Shown here: one piece after another, positions 62,605 through 64,000 of the stretch
Position numbering within the stretch: position 1 is the first letter of the stretch
How the letters are laid out: each line of letters opens with the position of its first letter
Source of the DNA: Endotrypanum monterogeii
Taxonomy: Eukaryota; Euglenozoa; Kinetoplastea; Trypanosomatida; Trypanosomatidae
DNA length: 64,000 bases
Direction: 5' to 3'
NCBI GenBank assembly: GCA_000333855.2
Contig: CM007345.1
Location: 1-64,000, forward strand
Position numbers and translations under genes: made by a program
The notes under the pieces: model-generated
The model's database searches: none
The model's input: only the letters and a program-made list of their open reading frames with translations
Told to the model about the DNA's origin: nothing

Positions 62605-64000
62605 TCAGTTCGTGCGTGGACGAGGATAATTTCTTCCTTGGTAATTGCCACCGCCACCGCTGTTACTCCGCCCAGGTCCACCGCTGTGACCATACCGATT
62701 GCGGTGGTTATGACTACTACCACTGTTCTGGGTGTGGTGGTGCCCCGCGTGGCTGCGTGTGCTCTTGGTGAACTCCGCGTACATCTCCGTGTGTGTCTGC
62801 GTGCCGTCAGTTTGCAAAACACGTTGAAGCACCATCGGCGGGGCAGTCCGCATACGGTGATGCAGCCGCTTCGTGTCACGCTCGAATCCCGCCGTAAAAA
62901 TGGACTCTGCTATATCGACCGGTGGTGCAAATGTGAAGGCCGGCGCCTCGTCGTCAGAAAATTCGTCTTCGTTGTCGCTGGGCAAATCTTCATCGTCCAC
63001 TTCACTTTCGCAGAGTAAAAAACCGGGATACTCATTCTGCAGACTAATGCGCGGGTCTGCCGGGCGCGGAGGCGGATTGAAGGGTGGCGCTACCTTGTCT
63101 GTGAAACGGTGACACATGTCGATCACGTCACCCATCTCGATCCACGCAATCGGGAGGCGATGAATGTTCTCACCGAAGACACGAAACAAATTGCCAATCG
63201 ACGCGTCCGCAGGCGTCACCTTTGCGTCCTGGACCTCCTCTACACCCTTTTTGACTAGCCAGCAGTCCCGCACAACCCTCATGGCTTTCATGATTGGTGC
63301 GAATTGCCGCGTTGAGCCGAGACGAAAGCGCCTCACAGCTGCCGCACGCTCGAGACAGTCGGACAGGCCATCTAGGTCACCGTCGTCGCACGCCTCGCGC
63401 AGCGACAGCACACGCTTCGCCGCGTGCGCAAGTTCGGCGATGGGCCCACGTCCCTCCGCGTCGTCTTGGAGACCCAGTGCAATCTGGGCCGTAATGCAAC
63501 GGCGACAGTTGTAGTGGCGCGCAAAGTTGCGACCACGCACCACCTTCGAGCAGGCCGGGCACTGCAGCGACTTCCATGTGGCTTCTTCGGCATTCCCATC
63601 GTTCGTCAAGCGTACAATCCACTGGCCATCCTCGTTTAACAGACGAAAAGTTGGCGAGTGAATGAGCAGAAACTCGCGCACGTTGCCGAACTCAGCGACC
63701 GCCTCCCTGTTGGCCAAGGTTGCAATTCGGCCCACGAGCACATCGAGCTCAACTGCGCCACCGCACGCCGCGATGGCGTCCCGAATAAATCGAACACCCA
63801 AAGGAAAGTTGCCGCGCTTCACACCGTGCTCGTCTCGTGGGAATTCCAGTGGCATTTGGATGTCAGAAAAATCAGGATAAAGCGCCCCGATTTCCCCCGC
63901 GTTGGTCCCCGAGACGAGAGTATTCGAGCTTGCGCCGGCTGCCGCGTCTCCACTGTCTTGGCGCACTCGCCGTAGCATCTCTTGTTCCTGCTTGCGGTCT
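62605..64000 (-). CDS. Winged-helix and zinc protein with Gly/His-rich tail, 5' truncated
   Basis: An ATG exists at 63978 (457 aa), but the frame is open to the right edge with a charged sequence (DRKQEQE), so the true start probably lies outside the window. Residues about 60-130 of the visible part (RFIRDAIAACGGAVELDVLV to FRLLNEDGQWIVRLTNDG) look like a winged-helix fold of the LOTUS type. A CPACSKVVRGRNFARHYNCR segment with CPAC and CRRC pairs may bind zinc. The middle is helical, then an acidic stretch (ESEVDDEDLPSDNEDEFSDD). The last about 60 residues are rich in Gly, Asn, His, Ser and Arg, as in RNA-binding or granule proteins. No family assigned; RNA binding is an inference. Confidence 0.78.
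   Translation of the reverse strand, partial: DRKQEQEMLRRVRQDSGDAAAGASSNTLVSGTNAGEIGALYPDFSDIQMPLEFPRDEHGVKRGNFPLGVRFIRDAIAACGGAVELDVLVGRIATLANREAVAEFGNVREFLLIHSPTFRLLNEDGQWIVRLTNDGNAEEATWKSLQCPACSKVVRGRNFARHYNCRRCITAQIALGLQDDAEGRGPIAELAHAAKRVLSLREACDDGDLDGLSDCLERAAAVRRFRLGSTRQFAPIMKAMRVVRDCWLVKKGVEEVQDAKVTPADASIGNLFRVFGENIHRLPIAWIEMGDVIDMCHRFTDKVAPPFNPPPRPADPRISLQNEYPGFLLCESEVDDEDLPSDNEDEFSDDEAPAFTFAPPVDIAESIFTAGFERDTKRLHHRMRTAPPMVLQRVLQTDGTQTHTEMYAEFTKSTRSHAGHHHTQNSGSSHNHRNRYGHSGGPGRSNSGGGGNYQGRNYPRPRTN

Overview
The window is the left end of a chromosome from a trypanosomatid (Kinetoplastea). It opens with C-strand telomere repeats (CCCTAA), and every convincing protein gene is an intronless reading frame on the minus strand. 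Gaps between genes are often rich in purines on the plus strand, so the transcribed strand carries polypyrimidine tracts followed by AG, as expected for trans-splicing. The gene set also fits: a trypanosomatid-style multi-RRM poly(A)-binding protein, an IFT-A subunit, CPSF100, and several large proteins without recognisable domains. The species cannot be named. From memory, Leishmania PABP3 sits about eight genes from the left end of chromosome 25. Here the PABP is the ninth gene from the telomere, which suggests shared gene order with the Leishmania lineage; this is inference.

Layout. 1-88 is telomere and 89-3642 is subtelomere without a convincing gene. From 3643 to the right edge runs one uninterrupted unit transcribed toward the telomere. 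In map order it holds: GT2-type Golgi glycosyltransferase; NatB catalytic subunit Naa20; BMT5-like rRNA methyltransferase with C-terminal zinc fingers; 1258-aa coiled-coil protein; CEP44-like protein; SFT2 family protein; two proteins of unknown function (118 and 311 aa); PABP; 86-aa mitochondrial-type protein; BET1 SNARE; a doubtful small membrane frame; RAMP4-like protein; 469-aa mitochondrial-type protein; ETF-beta; mitochondrial TypA/BipA GTPase; RPB6; 714-aa and 212-aa unknowns; CPSF100; a large mitochondrial-type protein with dsRBD-like segments; UCH deubiquitinase; a probable 86-aa membrane protein; IFT144; mitochondrial carrier; and a winged-helix/zinc protein cut by the right edge.

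As usual in trypanosomatids the neighbours do not form a pathway. Recurrent themes are secretory traffic (GT2, SFT2, BET1, RAMP4-like), RNA metabolism (PABP, CPSF100, RPB6, BMT5-like), mitochondrial function (ETF-beta, TypA, carrier and two probable matrix proteins) and flagellum/centriole (IFT144, CEP44-like). Expression is expected to be set after transcription, through trans-splicing and UTRs. Long gaps (up to about 2.5 kb) hold microsatellites, AT palindromes and homopolymer runs. I saw no tRNA, rRNA, transposon or CRISPR. Starts were set at the first in-frame ATG; many frames are open further upstream without one.
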